From Haliclona indistincta (taxonomy: Eukaryota; Porifera; Demospongiae; Haplosclerida; Chalinidae): a stretch of 64,000 nucleotides of DNA. The DNA lies in NCBI GenBank assembly GCA_964017065.1, contig OZ024783.1, positions 10,057,367-10,121,366 on the forward strand. Reading direction: 5' to 3'. Under the pieces are notes generated by a model. The model was not told the origin of the DNA and searched no databases. It saw only the letters and a program-made list of their open reading frames with translations. This document shows, one piece after another, positions 21,244-31,662 of the stretch (positions are counted from its first letter, which is position 1; every line of letters starts with the position of its first letter). A program made the position numbers and the translations under genes.

Positions 21244-21722
21244 TTTAAAGATGGACTGTACATGTACTTTTGTCCGTTGTGGTCTGTACTATGTCTCATG
21301 CAGTAGAAATAACCTGTTGCACAAAGTGCCTGTACCAATTCTCGCATCTGCTGTATAGCAAGACCACAGTGACATGCATGTGATGCATAGTTGTGTTTGA
21401 TGATGTTTTATAACAAGCAAGTGCATGTATGCCGTAAAAGACATTATTATAAAGCAAATGGAGCTAATGTAAGTAGTCTATTAAGCTGTACCATAATAAT
21501 AAACAAAGGAAAGAGGCAAAAACAAATAAACAAGGAAATAAAAGAAAAAGGAGAAAAAGAAAAGAATAAACAGTGAACTAGGTATTGTACAGTTTGGGAA
21601 GACCATACCCATCAGTCATCTGAGTGACATATCTCTATTTAGTCCTGGATCCACGCAAGCATAGGATTGTGGCTGCTTTACTGGCTCTAGGCTGGTATTG
21701 ACAGAGAGTCCATAATAATGTT

Positions 21723-21862
21723 CAGCCACTGATGTAGAGATACATGGTCTAATATCTAGTCAATCATGTTACCATTTCCTTGTTGGTTTACATTGTGGAC
21801 CAATGGTAGATTTCTTCATCCTACATCCTTTTGATTTCAATATAAAACTTTTATATTTCACT
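21723..21862. repeat. Single arm of the foldback repeat
   Basis: From CAGCCACTGATGTAGAGAT to CCTTTTGATTTCAATATAAA it matches one arm of the foldbacks at 19728-20090 and 46485-46868, with more divergence and no partner arm. A copy lies at the same place in block 2 (61224-61365), so it predates the duplication. Confidence 0.65.
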
Positions 21863-21899
21863 TTATTACACATGAAGATTCGTCTATGGTATTTGAGTA

Positions 21900-22546
21900 C
21901 AGTGCGTATCGGTTATAGCGTGACCGCGAGTAACGATTTATCTGTTATAGCGATGGAATCACGAATAATCAAAAGCAAAATGTTACCTTACCATACAAAT
22001 TGTATCGGGTATAGCGATCTCGGCTATAGCGATAAACCTGGTATAACGATAGGAAGACGCGAGGCAAAACGCACTATTCTGTATAAAAGCGGATCGCTTT
22101 TCGATAGCCGACCACGCCCACATTGGCGTGTCTATGAGAACATGTGCTGGAGAGCCTGACCTACGACGGATAGCGATCGATCGATCGCAGCATCGCACCA
22201 GCACTTCACCTAGGCCTATCTATACATGTTAGCTGTTAGTGCAGCAATTGCTATGCTGGTCAATGGTGTACTTTGTGTTTCTCACTCGTCTGCAAAGATG
22301 TAGAGAAGCGGAGCTGAAGGTGATACCTGTATTTACCATGCTTGATGAGAACCTAGAACTTTCCATGGCTGCTAGCTACAGTAGCAGAGCAAGCTGCATG
22401 GCTGCCGTGCGCACGTATTATTACTTCCAAATGATGTCATTATTAATAGTCTATGAATATTAATTAGTATCGAGCATAACGATATACTGCTTATAACAAT
22501 AGAATCACCGAAAATCAAAGACCCACGCTATAACCGATACGTACTG
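21900..22546. mobile_element. TA-flanked inverted-repeat transposon, non-autonomous
   Basis: Ends are CAGTGCGTATCGGTTATAGC and the inverse of CAGTACGTATCGGTTATAGC, with TA on each side (21898-21899, 22547-22548). The block-2 locus has the empty site: GAGTA followed directly by ACACACTTCATC at about 61390-61402. The ends and TA target duplication fit the Tc1/mariner/pogo group, by established features of that group. The interior repeats variants of GGTTATAGCG and carries a run of GATC near 22170. I see no transposase frame. Confidence 0.85.
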
Positions 22547-22579
22547 TAATACACTTCATCTGGTCATGAGTGCCTACAG

Positions 22580-22647
22580 CAACTATGTCATTATGTTATG
22601 TAACTCGTTGTTCATTAGCAGTTTATTCTATAATACTGAAAGTGACA
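22580..22647 (+). promoter_or_regulatory. Conserved promoter-like block, copy 6
   Basis: AACTATGTCATTATGTTATG, AACTCGTTGTTCATTAGCAG and TTCTATAATACTGAAAGTGAC, about 115 bases before ATG 22763. CACTTCATCTGGTCATGAG just upstream is also shared with the copies at 12450 and 61395. Confidence 0.6.
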
Positions 22648-22762
22648 TGTGATTAGGGAAATGTAGGAAATACTGAATTTGAACAACTAAGTAGACAGTA
22701 GCTACAACAGTTCAACGAGAGTGATCAGACTTGTGCATCCACTAAGAAGAATATCCATTATT

Positions 22763-23647
22763 ATGAACAACCCAATGGACGTAACAGGACAAACTTACAG
22801 CTACTACTTCACGAGAATGTACTTGCCAACTCTGATCTTTTCTCTCTTTTGTGTGGCACTATCGCTACTTCTTATTCCAGTGCAACTCTTGCTCAAACAA
22901 AGCCCTGTACTAAAGCGCTATTTCAAGACAGAATTCTTCATAATGCTTGTTTTCAGCACTATGCTGAACAAACACAGAGACAGAAATGGAAAAACGGTTT
23001 ATACTATTTTGGACTATAAAGTTCCAAAGAGATACAAGGTCATGATGTTGGCTACAGCACTTTCCCTGATAGGAGTTGCAGGAGGGTTGTTTTGGCATCA
23101 ATTTATATTTGAAAATTCTCATATTATTTGCAGCACTGATCCAGACTTGGCTTGTTTTCCTGCACAACCAAATCTGACTACACCACGCTTGGACTGCTCT
23201 GACACAAGCTATTTGGAAGAGCACAACATCACCTCCGTCATCTGCTACAGATATGCATACAATCTAGGCACAGGCGTCGGATCTGCACTTGGTTTAACAG
23301 CAGTTAATGTTCTGTTTACTATTATCATCAATTTGCTTCTTCTCAAAGTGTTTAAAGGAAGTGAATGGACCAAGTGTCGTGCAGTGCTCACTGTAGTTAC
23401 TCAGCTCACTACGGTAACAATACTGGCAGCGTGCATAGCCATTATATCATACCTTAGATTAAAAGGCATATCAGAAACTATACAATTGCTGATTGGTATT
23501 ACGTTCCATATTTGCTTGCTTTATACGCTAGTATACAGTACAGTGCTTTTTCCATGGTGGTCTTTTAAAAACATCGAGGAAGAAGAAAGTGAACAGCTGA
23601 GCAATGGAGAGTATAGAAGAGTAAGAGGAAAATCAATACCAATATGA
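22763..23647 (+). CDS. 5-TM family member, main type (intact)
   Basis: Intact 294-codon gene. ATG 22763 (MNNPMDVTGQTYSYYF) is the first ATG in frame. The loop KQSPVLKRYFKTEFFIMLVF is basic. Span 2 ends GLFWHQFIFENS, where relatives have FWD. The extracellular loop has one extra residue (HIICSTDPDLACFP) and SYLEEHNITSVICYR. Span 3 (YNLGTGVGSALGLTAVNVLF), span 4 and the loop SYLRLKGISETIQ are distinctive. Span 5 ends LFPWWSF and the tail EYRRVRGKSIPI. Its block-2 copy at 61600 has a premature stop, so this is the working partner of the pair. Confidence 0.85.
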   Translation: MNNPMDVTGQTYSYYFTRMYLPTLIFSLFCVALSLLLIPVQLLLKQSPVLKRYFKTEFFIMLVFSTMLNKHRDRNGKTVYTILDYKVPKRYKVMMLATALSLIGVAGGLFWHQFIFENSHIICSTDPDLACFPAQPNLTTPRLDCSDTSYLEEHNITSVICYRYAYNLGTGVGSALGLTAVNVLFTIIINLLLLKVFKGSEWTKCRAVLTVVTQLTTVTILAACIAIISYLRLKGISETIQLLIGITFHICLLYTLVYSTVLFPWWSFKNIEEEESEQLSNGEYRRVRGKSIPI

Positions 23648-24007
23648 GTCAGAACACTTTTATTACACATTGCATCTTAGCACATGATAACAGACAAACT
23701 TTGACATAAATTTTTATTCTTATTTTGTTATTGTTTATAGACATTAACTGATTGTTTTTGTTATTCTGAACATTCTTGTTGATACAATAAAATCATATGA
23801 GCACTAGCAATTCAAAAACAAACACACAATATGTAACTGCTGTAGATCTGTTCATAAAACAAACATTCTTATAGTGATATTATGTTCTTTCATCAACATA
23901 GTATAACAAACTATGCTACATTAACATTACCAACCTATGCTATAGACAACTGATAATACACTCAGTGCTAACACAATGCAGACATCTCAATAGTAGATGA
24001 TACTAGG

Positions 24008-24978
24008 ATGATGGAAGCTACTCTAGCTGTAGTGAGTGCAATTCTGACAGTGTGTGTTGTTAGTGAGTTCACTCCTGTTGTCTACGAGATCACATCAACT
24101 TCACAATGTGATCAGCAGATACAATTCGACTATGATCAACGGTTGATGAATTCTCTAAAGATAGTCCATCAGCAGCTACCTCCTCCAGGATGCAACCCTC
24201 CTCCAACATGTAGAGATGTTCTTAGCTGCAACTCATCTGCCTCCTCAGGTTACTACCAGATCCAGGGTGCCAATGGATCAGCTGTGCAGGTCTACTGTGA
24301 CATGGAGGGGACCAACTGTGGAGGAGAGGGAGGCTGGATGAGAGTGGCTTATCTCAACATGACCGACCCATCCAGTCAGTGTCCTGATGGCTTCAGACTA
24401 GTGACTGCTAACAATGTGAGGCTCTGTATTAGAGACACCAGCAGTGCTGGATGTCGAATCATCGGAGTTGAATCATTTGGACTGTCTTACTCTCAAGTTT
24501 GTGGTTATGCTCGAGGATATTCATATCGTTCTCCAGGAGCATTTGAAAACGGGCCCAATGTGTTACTCAGTGGTAACTATGTTGATGGTGTCTCGATAAC
24601 CTAGATGGCACACCACCTACTCACATATGACCTATGCTGCTGGATTTGTTGAGGTTGACAATCCACCCAATGTCTTCAACTGTCCATGCAACGCTATGAT
24701 AAAATTGTGAACACCGTTCCTGGGTTTGTGGGCAGTGACTATTACTGTGAGGCTGGTACTCTTAATAGTGCGCACGTTTGGTTCACCAGTGATCCTCTAT
24801 GGGATGGTATGCAGTGTGGAGGAGTGGAGGGACCTTGCTGTAACCACACTGGACTGCCCTGGTTCCACAAGACATTATCAATTCGACCGCTGCCACTATC
24901 ACTACACGTGTCTGTCTGGACGAAGACACAACCAATGAAGATCTTGGTATCGAACAGTTCGAACTCTACGTTCAATAA
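24008..24978 (+). pseudogene. Secreted fibrinogen-like domain protein, broken by several frameshifts
   Basis: Opens at ATG 24008 with a signal peptide-like N-terminus. A fibrinogen-C-like start follows (CRDVLSCN...SGYYQIQGANGSAVQVYCDMEG...GGWMRVAYLNM), and the frame stops at 24602-24604 after NYVDGVSIT. Homology continues in shifted frames: THIWTYAAGFVE needs a base missing at about 24630 (ATATGACC against ATATGGACC in the fragment at 62631-62955). PGFVGSDYYCEAG...GPCCNHTGLPWFHKTL (24717-24880) is back in the first frame. The final VCLDEDTTNEDLGIEQFE is shifted again, to a stop at 24976-24978. At least four frame changes make this a clear pseudogene unless introns are involved, for which I see no support. 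Family role: secreted glycan or adhesion protein, inferred. Confidence 0.75.
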
Positions 24979-25036
24979 AACTTGCTTGCAGAATATTTTC
25001 GTGACTAATGGACCTATTAGTATGTGTTATGTGTAA

Positions 25037-25712
25037 AGTATGTTGTTTTATTTGTTATGCATACATGTAGTTGTTAGTCTTAGGTATGTTACAGCTACTG
25101 ATAAAAGTAGTGTGTATTCCTTGAGTGGTCAAACAAATTTAATATCAAACTGCTAAAATCTTGGGACAAACACTACACTCAGTTGTAAATACGACATTTG
25201 GGACTTCCGACAGAGTGCTTGAAGAGTGTGGGGTAGTTTTAGACCATAACTTTGGAAGGTAAATAAATTATCCATAGAAGGTGTGGTCAATATGTAATAA
25301 TAAGCTAGAATAAGTGACTTTACATACATCTACTGTTTGAGTACTCAATCTAGAGCATAAAACTTTAAGAGCACAACAACGAGCAAGTGAAAGTACTGTT
25401 AAATCTTTTGGAAAATTTTTTACAAAAACAACCGTGAGTACGAGAAGGATGTTTTTGCAATCGTTAGCCAAGAGTTTTACATTTCATGTTATTTATTTAT
25501 CATTAAAAACCACTTGTAATGTTATTTTGATGCATATCAAAACCACAAAATTGGCTAACTGCCAAAAACAGGATTGCACTGAAAAACATAATCATTAATT
25601 ACAGTATTTATAGAGCACAGTGAGCAGTATTTAACAGTCAACACAGAGAGACTACTATTCAGGTTGAACGAGTTTTTGCGGGTCTAAGAACTTCTACTAC
25701 TACTACAAGACA
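25037..25712. other. Gene-free stretch
   Basis: I see no gene here, and the promoter-like block of other members is not recognisable before the gene at 25713. Only the TAC-rich run and GACAATGAAGGT start context are shared with the gene at 10782. Confidence 0.45.
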
Positions 25713-26413
25713 ATGAAGGTGACTGGACAGACGTACAGCTACTACTTCACTAGAGAGTATTTACCGCCATCCATCTTCTTTATCTTGTGCATAATTGTAA
25801 CGCTCCTTCTTATTCCAGTACAACTTTTACTCAAACGTAGCCCTATATTGAAGCGCCATTTCAAGGCCGACTTCTTAATAAAGCATGTTTTCAGTTCAAT
25901 ACTGAATAAACAGAGAAACAGAAATGGGAAAACAGTTTATACTATATTGGACTATAAAGTTCCAAAGAGCTACAAGGTCATGATGCTGGCTATAGCGATT
26001 TCTCTGATAGGAGTTGCAGGAAAGTCGTTTTGGTATGTCTGTTTATTTGAAAAATCCTACATTTGCGGCACGGATCCAAAATTGGCTTGTTTTCCTGCAC
26101 AACCAAATCTAACTACTCCACGCTTGGACTGCTCCTCACTGTATCTTTTCAGATCACTATAGTAGCACTGATAGCTGTTTACATAGCTATTCTAGTGTAT
26201 ATGTTTCCAACTGCAGGAAATCACACTATAGAAAATCAAATTTTTCTTATCACACAAAATTCATTTACTCTTTATACAATACTATACAGCACAGTGCTCT
26301 TTCCATGGTGGTCCTTTAAAAAGATGAAAGACAAAAAAGAAGATGATAAGGATAATGATGAAGAGAGCAATGGAGAATATAGAAGAGTGACAGGAACATC
26401 AATACCGATATGA
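25713..26413 (+). pseudogene. 5-TM family member with a 187-base internal deletion
   Basis: Opens at ATG 25713 (MKVTGQTYSYYFTREYLPP). Loop 1, span 2 (KSFWYVCLFEKS) and the first part of the extracellular loop (CGTDPKLACFP...RLDCS) are normal. At about 26133 the sequence jumps from GGACTGCTC to CTCACTGTA. By alignment with the gene at 10782 this removes 187 bases: the NITS site, the last loop cysteine, all of span 3 and the following cytoplasmic turn. The frame shifts and stops at 26162. The rest (span 4, span 5 ending LFPWWSF, tail EYRRVTGTSIPI to 26413) is open in another frame. CTC is present at both deletion edges. Clear pseudogene. Confidence 0.85.
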
Positions 26414-27055
26414 GTCAGAGAAGATCCCTACAGCTTTGCATGATACAGTGTAGGTAGCTATAGATTTTTGACAATAATTCAAGTCATTTTAATGCTCTTA
26501 TTTTGTGTTACAAAGATTGCTTGCAGGCTACAAACTGCTTTTTGATTTTTCTTGCATATACATCCACTTTTTGAACATTTTGTCAATTAAATTTCCAGCT
26601 CATTTTGTGTACAATACTAGTAGTGAATTTGTTTATGTTACAAATCGATTTCATTATACAATTTTTAGTCATAACATCAGTAACCACTGCACGCCACGAG
26701 TGTATTCAAACATGCGTGAAAGTTTACATTGCAGTTGCATTCGTTTGAAAACTAGTAATTTACAAACTCTTCTAATAAACCATCAACCATTGCAGGCTGT
26801 ATAGCATCGTAGTGAGTGGGCTCGTTGGTCATGTTGAAACAGCAGACATGAGAGTTGATACAGAAACTTTAGTTTTTACATAAAACGTGGTACATTGCAG
26901 TAAAAAAAGGACAGACAAGTCTATACACAAAGTATAATGATATTCACAACGTGTGGGCGAATGGTAAACCGCCACCAGATAAGAAGCAGTTGTAAGTTTA
27001 AGTTTGACAGTTTAGTTAATACGATTAGAAGGTCTCTCGCTAATACTTAGACGCA
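26414..27055. other. Gene-free stretch
   Basis: AT-rich DNA in which I see no gene, element or promoter-like block. Confidence 0.45.
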
Positions 27056-27863
27056 ATGGAGACACTGTACTACAGCTACTACCACCATTGGAATGTTTCG
27101 CAATTGATCATCCTCCTTGGCACTTATTGGTCTCTGCCACATGTCCTCAAAAAAATTCAGACAATGGTTTACTCCTGGATTAACACCTATTGTAGAACCG
27201 GTGTTCAGTTTTATGCTGAAAAGTTACACAGGCAAAAAAATAAACTCGATACTGAATTACAAAGTTCCAGAGGAACACATACTTGGACTGCTGATCATAG
27301 TGCTCAATCTGTTTCAAGTTGCATTTTCACAATTTTTGGATAATTTCTTTTTCAAAGAAACACATGGTTGCACCGCTGATACAACTCTTGACTGCTTTCC
27401 CAGTAATGCAGCACTAGATACTCAGCGCTTAGACTGTTACAACACAAGTTATTTGATGGAGAACAACATTACCTCCGTCATCTGCTACAGGCTTGTGCTC
27501 AATCTAGGTACAGCTACTGGGTCTGCACTTGGTACAGTGACAACCACTGCTCTGATCATTTATTTACTCGCTTTGTTGATTCTCAAAGTATCAAATGGAA
27601 AATGTAACCACATATGCCGTGCATTGTCAACTATTTCAATAAAGATTTTTTTAGCAATAGTAATAATTTTTGTTACTATTGTTTTATCGATTGATCAACA
27701 CGAGACAACTTCTACTAAATTAAAAAGAGCAATATTGATCACGCGGAACTATATCGTAGGTTATGCAATATTGTACAGTACTTTATTCTTTCCATGGTGC
27801 CAGTTTGAAAAGATTAAAGAAGACAAGAGTGAAAGGGAACCGTTGATAGTGAAGACACTATAA
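27056..27863 (+). pseudogene. 5-TM family member, divergent, frameshifted in an A-run
   Basis: ATG 27056 opens METLYYSYYHHWNVSQLIILL, resembling the family N-terminus and span 1. The run of seven A at 27149-27155 then moves the family frame by one base. Downstream, FSFMLKSYTGKKINSILNYKVPEEH, span 2 (FSQFLDNFFFKETHGC), loop CTADTTLDCFP...RLDCYNTSYLMENNITSVICYR and spans 3-5 (ending FFPWCQFEK) are open without a break to 27863. One A fewer would give a continuous frame of about 268 codons. Homopolymer error or a true frameshift are equally plausible. The tail (EREPLIVKTL) lacks the common end, so this is an old, divergent member. Confidence 0.65.
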
Positions 27864-29926
27864 GACTATGCGGCACTATTCAATACTACAAGTTTTGACA
27901 GTCTGCTACAAGTTATGTTAACAAACATAACATCACTATAACTAATATTTTTTGTCTAGTTCATGGTTACAATTTCTTTGTTATCAATAATAATTATTTG
28001 TAGATTTTGATCTATAGAAAAACGATAACAGCAGAAAAGACAAAGGCTTAGTGGTACTGTTAGACAAGGAGTAGCATTCTACACAGTCACCAGGTCTCCA
28101 GTAACCCTTGGGTACGAAATAAGTAAGCAACGCATTGTTTCTGCCAAAGCCCAATAAATCACCAGAGCATTTAATACGGTAACGAGTCACAAACTCATAC
28201 AATAACAGTCATTGGTTTTCTCAGACTACTAAATAATTATATTGAAAGTTGTCGACAACAAGATCCTTGTACTTGGCTGTCAATCTAGCACTGTTGCCAA
28301 CAGAACAAATAAAATTATTTCATTGTGTTATTTTTTCTCGGTTCTAACTACGACTTGCCATTTCATTCATTGTCTCTCCGTTGTTCTTGAATACTACATT
28401 ATTATTTCTGAATTACATTATTATTGATACTAATTCTTTTAGATAAATGATATTCACTGTTTGTACAAGCACATTAACAATAAGAATAATTGACAGTAGC
28501 CAGCCAAGATCACGAAAAATACATTCCTCAATAAAACTCTGTCTGTGGCCTTCAGAATAGACCCAAACGACTATTAGTGACCAGATTAAGACCGTAACAT
28601 AAGATTTTTTAAAAATAAACTACCTCTAAGTAGGAAAACCACGAGGTAAGCAGCTCATAATCGCACTTCCAAGCACAATACACAAAAAGCTCTATGTTAC
28701 TGCCTTCGCCTTGTTGAAGTACGTATATATCCACAATCTGAAGTTCTACTGCCTGAGTGAACGAAAGTTTTATTAGCCTAAGCGTTGTATCTAGCCGCGC
28801 CCGTCACGTTTCCGTCCGGCACTTTCAGCGCTCATAGTTTGCAATGTGTGCAGCCTTCGCCAGTCTTGTAGCATAGGTATTAGGTTTCTTGGAATATCAG
28901 CAGTAGTTTCTGAGATACAGTCCCCTAGCAACTAGCCAAAAATACATGTGTGGGCGTGACTCTGCACCCTTAACTGCTGTCACTGTCTGCTGTGTGACAT
29001 ACTCGTGATGTAGGAAGTCAAGGTGAGAGCACTATATGTTTGACAACTTTGCTAGGAAGTTATGATTGCTCAAAACTGCAGGTAAGTCTAGCCTAATTCA
29101 CTACTAAAAGATTTTGGACATATGATGAGCTTACAAGATTGCAAGTAAACTTCCAATCCAACACAAGAAAAGGTTAGCACTTACATGTAAACCTAGAGTT
29201 CTAATGAACACATTACCGTGCACTGATAGATATGCACAAGACTACTCCAGCCCCGACACACCGTATTACTGCAACAGCTAGTCCATAGACAGCTCCAGAT
29301 AAATTGATGATAGCATAGCTACCATACATGCACTAACAGTTGATTGGCATATCACAGAAGGCCTCAAGAAAGACTGATACCCTATGATCAAAGGCCTCAA
29401 AAATTTTAACCATGGCTTTGACACACGGTACATGTGAGACTGAGTGCAGGCCAGGACGTCGATAAGGATAGGAGGTTGGGTGACACACCAAAATGCTGTA
29501 AATTGCTCTTACAAAGACACGTAGCTTTAGAAAGCCATGGATTAGGCACTCAAGCAATGCTTGCCAGCACAGAAAACGTCCTCATAGGACTATAAATTCA
29601 GTGACGAAGCTGCAAGAGTGCTTTCGTGGAGATTTTCAAGCAATGAGACATAAAAAGCGTGTTTTTTGACGACACACACACACATGTGCATATAGACGGA
29701 CACAAACGCATAACCCTTGCGCATACTGCGCACAGGTAATAATAATTTATTCTTGGTCACCAAATAATTTGCTATTTCCAATGATAACAAAAATGCATGT
29801 ATGCATAAAATTAAGATGTTAAACGGAAAAATCTTAGTTCTCTATAGTATACTGATACAGTTTTCTCTGTATAATATATGGATACTAATGCAGTTTTCTC
29901 TATAATTCTATAGTATTCCGAGAAAA
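27864..29926. other. Gene-free stretch of about 2 kb
   Basis: I see no gene with family resemblance and no paired repeat ends. A G+C-richer patch near 28790-28840 interrupts otherwise AT-rich DNA. Confidence 0.4.
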
Positions 29927-30746
29927 ATGGGGAATTTGCTGCAATGTCCAAGTCATTTCTTAACTATTCAGACTATACTTTTTCAATCAGTTGTATTCAC
30001 AGCCATAACTGTTGCCTGTATACCATATTTAAACAAACTATTGTGGTTCTGTTTCAAACGAATATGCAACAGACAGTTATGGAACAAACAATGGCTACAA
30101 AATAAAGTTGATGCAGTAGTGGAATGTGTATTTGACAAAATCTTGACAAAGCACGGCAGTGAAGAAGAGGGAAATGTTTATATTGTAATGAACTACAAAG
30201 CTCCTCACAGCTACACAAATCTGTTGTTTCTCACTTTCATACTTTTGATTGTCAGTGCTATCGTGCAATTTTGGGACGAGTTTTTGCTTGAAGAATCGTA
30301 TGAATGCAGTACAGAGAGATTAGTTTGTTGCTATAGCAGTTTTTCAAAGTTTAACTGTTCAAATGCAACAGACAAAAACAATAATCCTGTCGTCTGCCTC
30401 AAGTTTGTGTTCAAACTAGGAACTGCTACTGGATCTACTCTAGGTATAATTGGGACCATTGTGGTGATTCTATTTGCCATTACTAAATGCCTCCTGAAAA
30501 TTTCCAAAGGCTCAAGACGAGGAAGCATTACTCACTGGTTTCTTTCAGGTTACTGCTACACTGATAGTATTAACAGCTACAATAGTACTGTGCATTCAGA
30601 GAATGTTGTTTTATCCTGGGTTTTCAACAAAACTATTTGAGAAACTAGCAGAAATTTATCCCATTGGTATATTAATATCAATCTACATCGTCTTTTTTCC
30701 TTGGAGAAAGTTTGTCAAACAAGAATACAATCCCATTCAAGCTTGA
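29927..30746 (+). pseudogene. 5-TM family member, outlier type, frameshifted before span 4
   Basis: ATG 29927 (MGNLLQCPSHFLTIQ) opens a relative of the gene at 34746, with LQNKVDAVVECVFDKIL, YIVMNYKAPHSYTNLLFLT and VQFWDEFLLEES. Its cysteine loop is shorter (CSTERLVCCYSSF...FNCSNATDKNNNPVVC). After KISKGSRRGSIT, at about 30525-30555, the sequence is four bases longer than the paralogue. The frame changes and stops at 30640. In the shifted frame the rest is well kept (EIYPIGILISIYIVFFPWRKF) to a stop at 30744-30746. TTTCTTTCAG at 30540-30549 resembles a splice acceptor, so a very short intron cannot be excluded. Confidence 0.65.
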
Positions 30747-30888
30747 CTCTTGACATTCATATTATTGTGAAGATTACAGCAAAAGGATGTGCACTACAAT
30801 TAACATTATCATATTGTTAAATTGCAATCATGTGTGCACGCTTGCATAGTGTAAGTACATAAATAATACAGCATGCTTAATTAATAAA

Positions 30889-31662
30889 AGTAAAAAAGCT
30901 TTAATAAAAAAAACAACTAAAAGTGTAGGGATGACTCTTAAAAAAGGAAAGGAACAAGATGGGATGATGCTTGCAAAATTAAAGGAACAAGATGGGATGA
31001 TGCTTGCAAAAGTAAAGGAACAAGATGGGATGATGCTTGCAAAAGTAAAAGTCCCAAGTATCCCTACATCAGCGGCTTGCTGCGACAACATGCAATTGAC
31101 AAATGCAGAATCCTCTTCCTATATACCTTTACAACCGTCAATTACTTCATCAGACTGTGTCCTCCAAAACACAGATACCTCTAGTTATTTACAACCGTCA
31201 ATTACTTCATCGGACTGCGTCCTCCAAACAGTATAATATACCTCTAGTTATTTACAACTGTCAACTACTTCATCGGACTGCGTCCTCCTAAACACAGATA
31301 CCTCTAGTTATTTACAACCGTCAATCACTTCATCGGACTGCGTCCTCCAAACACAGATACCTCTAGTTATTTACAATTGTCAACTACTTCATCGGACTGC
31401 GTCCTCCTAAACACAGACACCTCTATAGTTATTTACAACCGTCAATTACTCCATCGGACTGCGTCCTCCTTCAAGCCGCTGATGTAGGGATACTTGGGAC
31501 TTTTACTTTTGCAAGCATCATCCCATCTTGTTCCTTTACTTTTGCAAGCATCATCCCATCTTGTTCCTTTAATTTTGCAAGCATCATCCCATCTTGTTCC
31601 TTTCCTTTTTTAAGAGTCATCCCTACACTTTTAGTTGTTTTTTTTATTAAAGCTTTTTTACT
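30889..31662. mobile_element. Foldback element with 33-base repeats in its arms and a central minisatellite
   Basis: Arms 30889-31080 and 31472-31662 are near-perfect inverted copies, both starting AGTAAAAAAGCTTTAAT. Each arm contains about three tandem copies of a 33-base unit (GGAACAAGATGGGATGATGC and 13 more). The 390-base centre (31100-31470) is built of about six variants of a roughly 59-base unit containing TTACAACCGTCAATTACTTC. The design resembles Drosophila FB elements in layout; homology is not claimed. The repeated peptides these units could encode are a by-product of the repeats. Confidence 0.85.

Larger units (their letters stand above)
14850..25036 (+). repeat. Segmental duplication, block 1 copy (partner 46029-62955)
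   Basis: The genes at 14912, 17331, 20348 and 22763, with intergenic DNA between them, recur in the same order at 46029, 58053, 59851 and 61600. The fibrinogen-like gene that follows here at 24008 recurs inverted at 62631-62955. Intergenic matches are near-identical over hundreds of bases (for example 18240-18870 against 58950-59590). The copies therefore differ mainly by insertions and small lesions. Confidence 0.85.

Noticed and set aside
26140..26160. Splice acceptor (CTTTTCAG) in the gene at 25713
   Set aside because: The bases derive from the CTATACAG of the family coding sequence, and no donor site is present at the other edge. A 187-base deletion explains the join.
30931..31291. Repetitive proteins (KEQDGMMLAKV and similar)
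   Set aside because: They come from the 33- and 59-base repeats of the foldback element; the inverted arm gives an equally open opposite frame.
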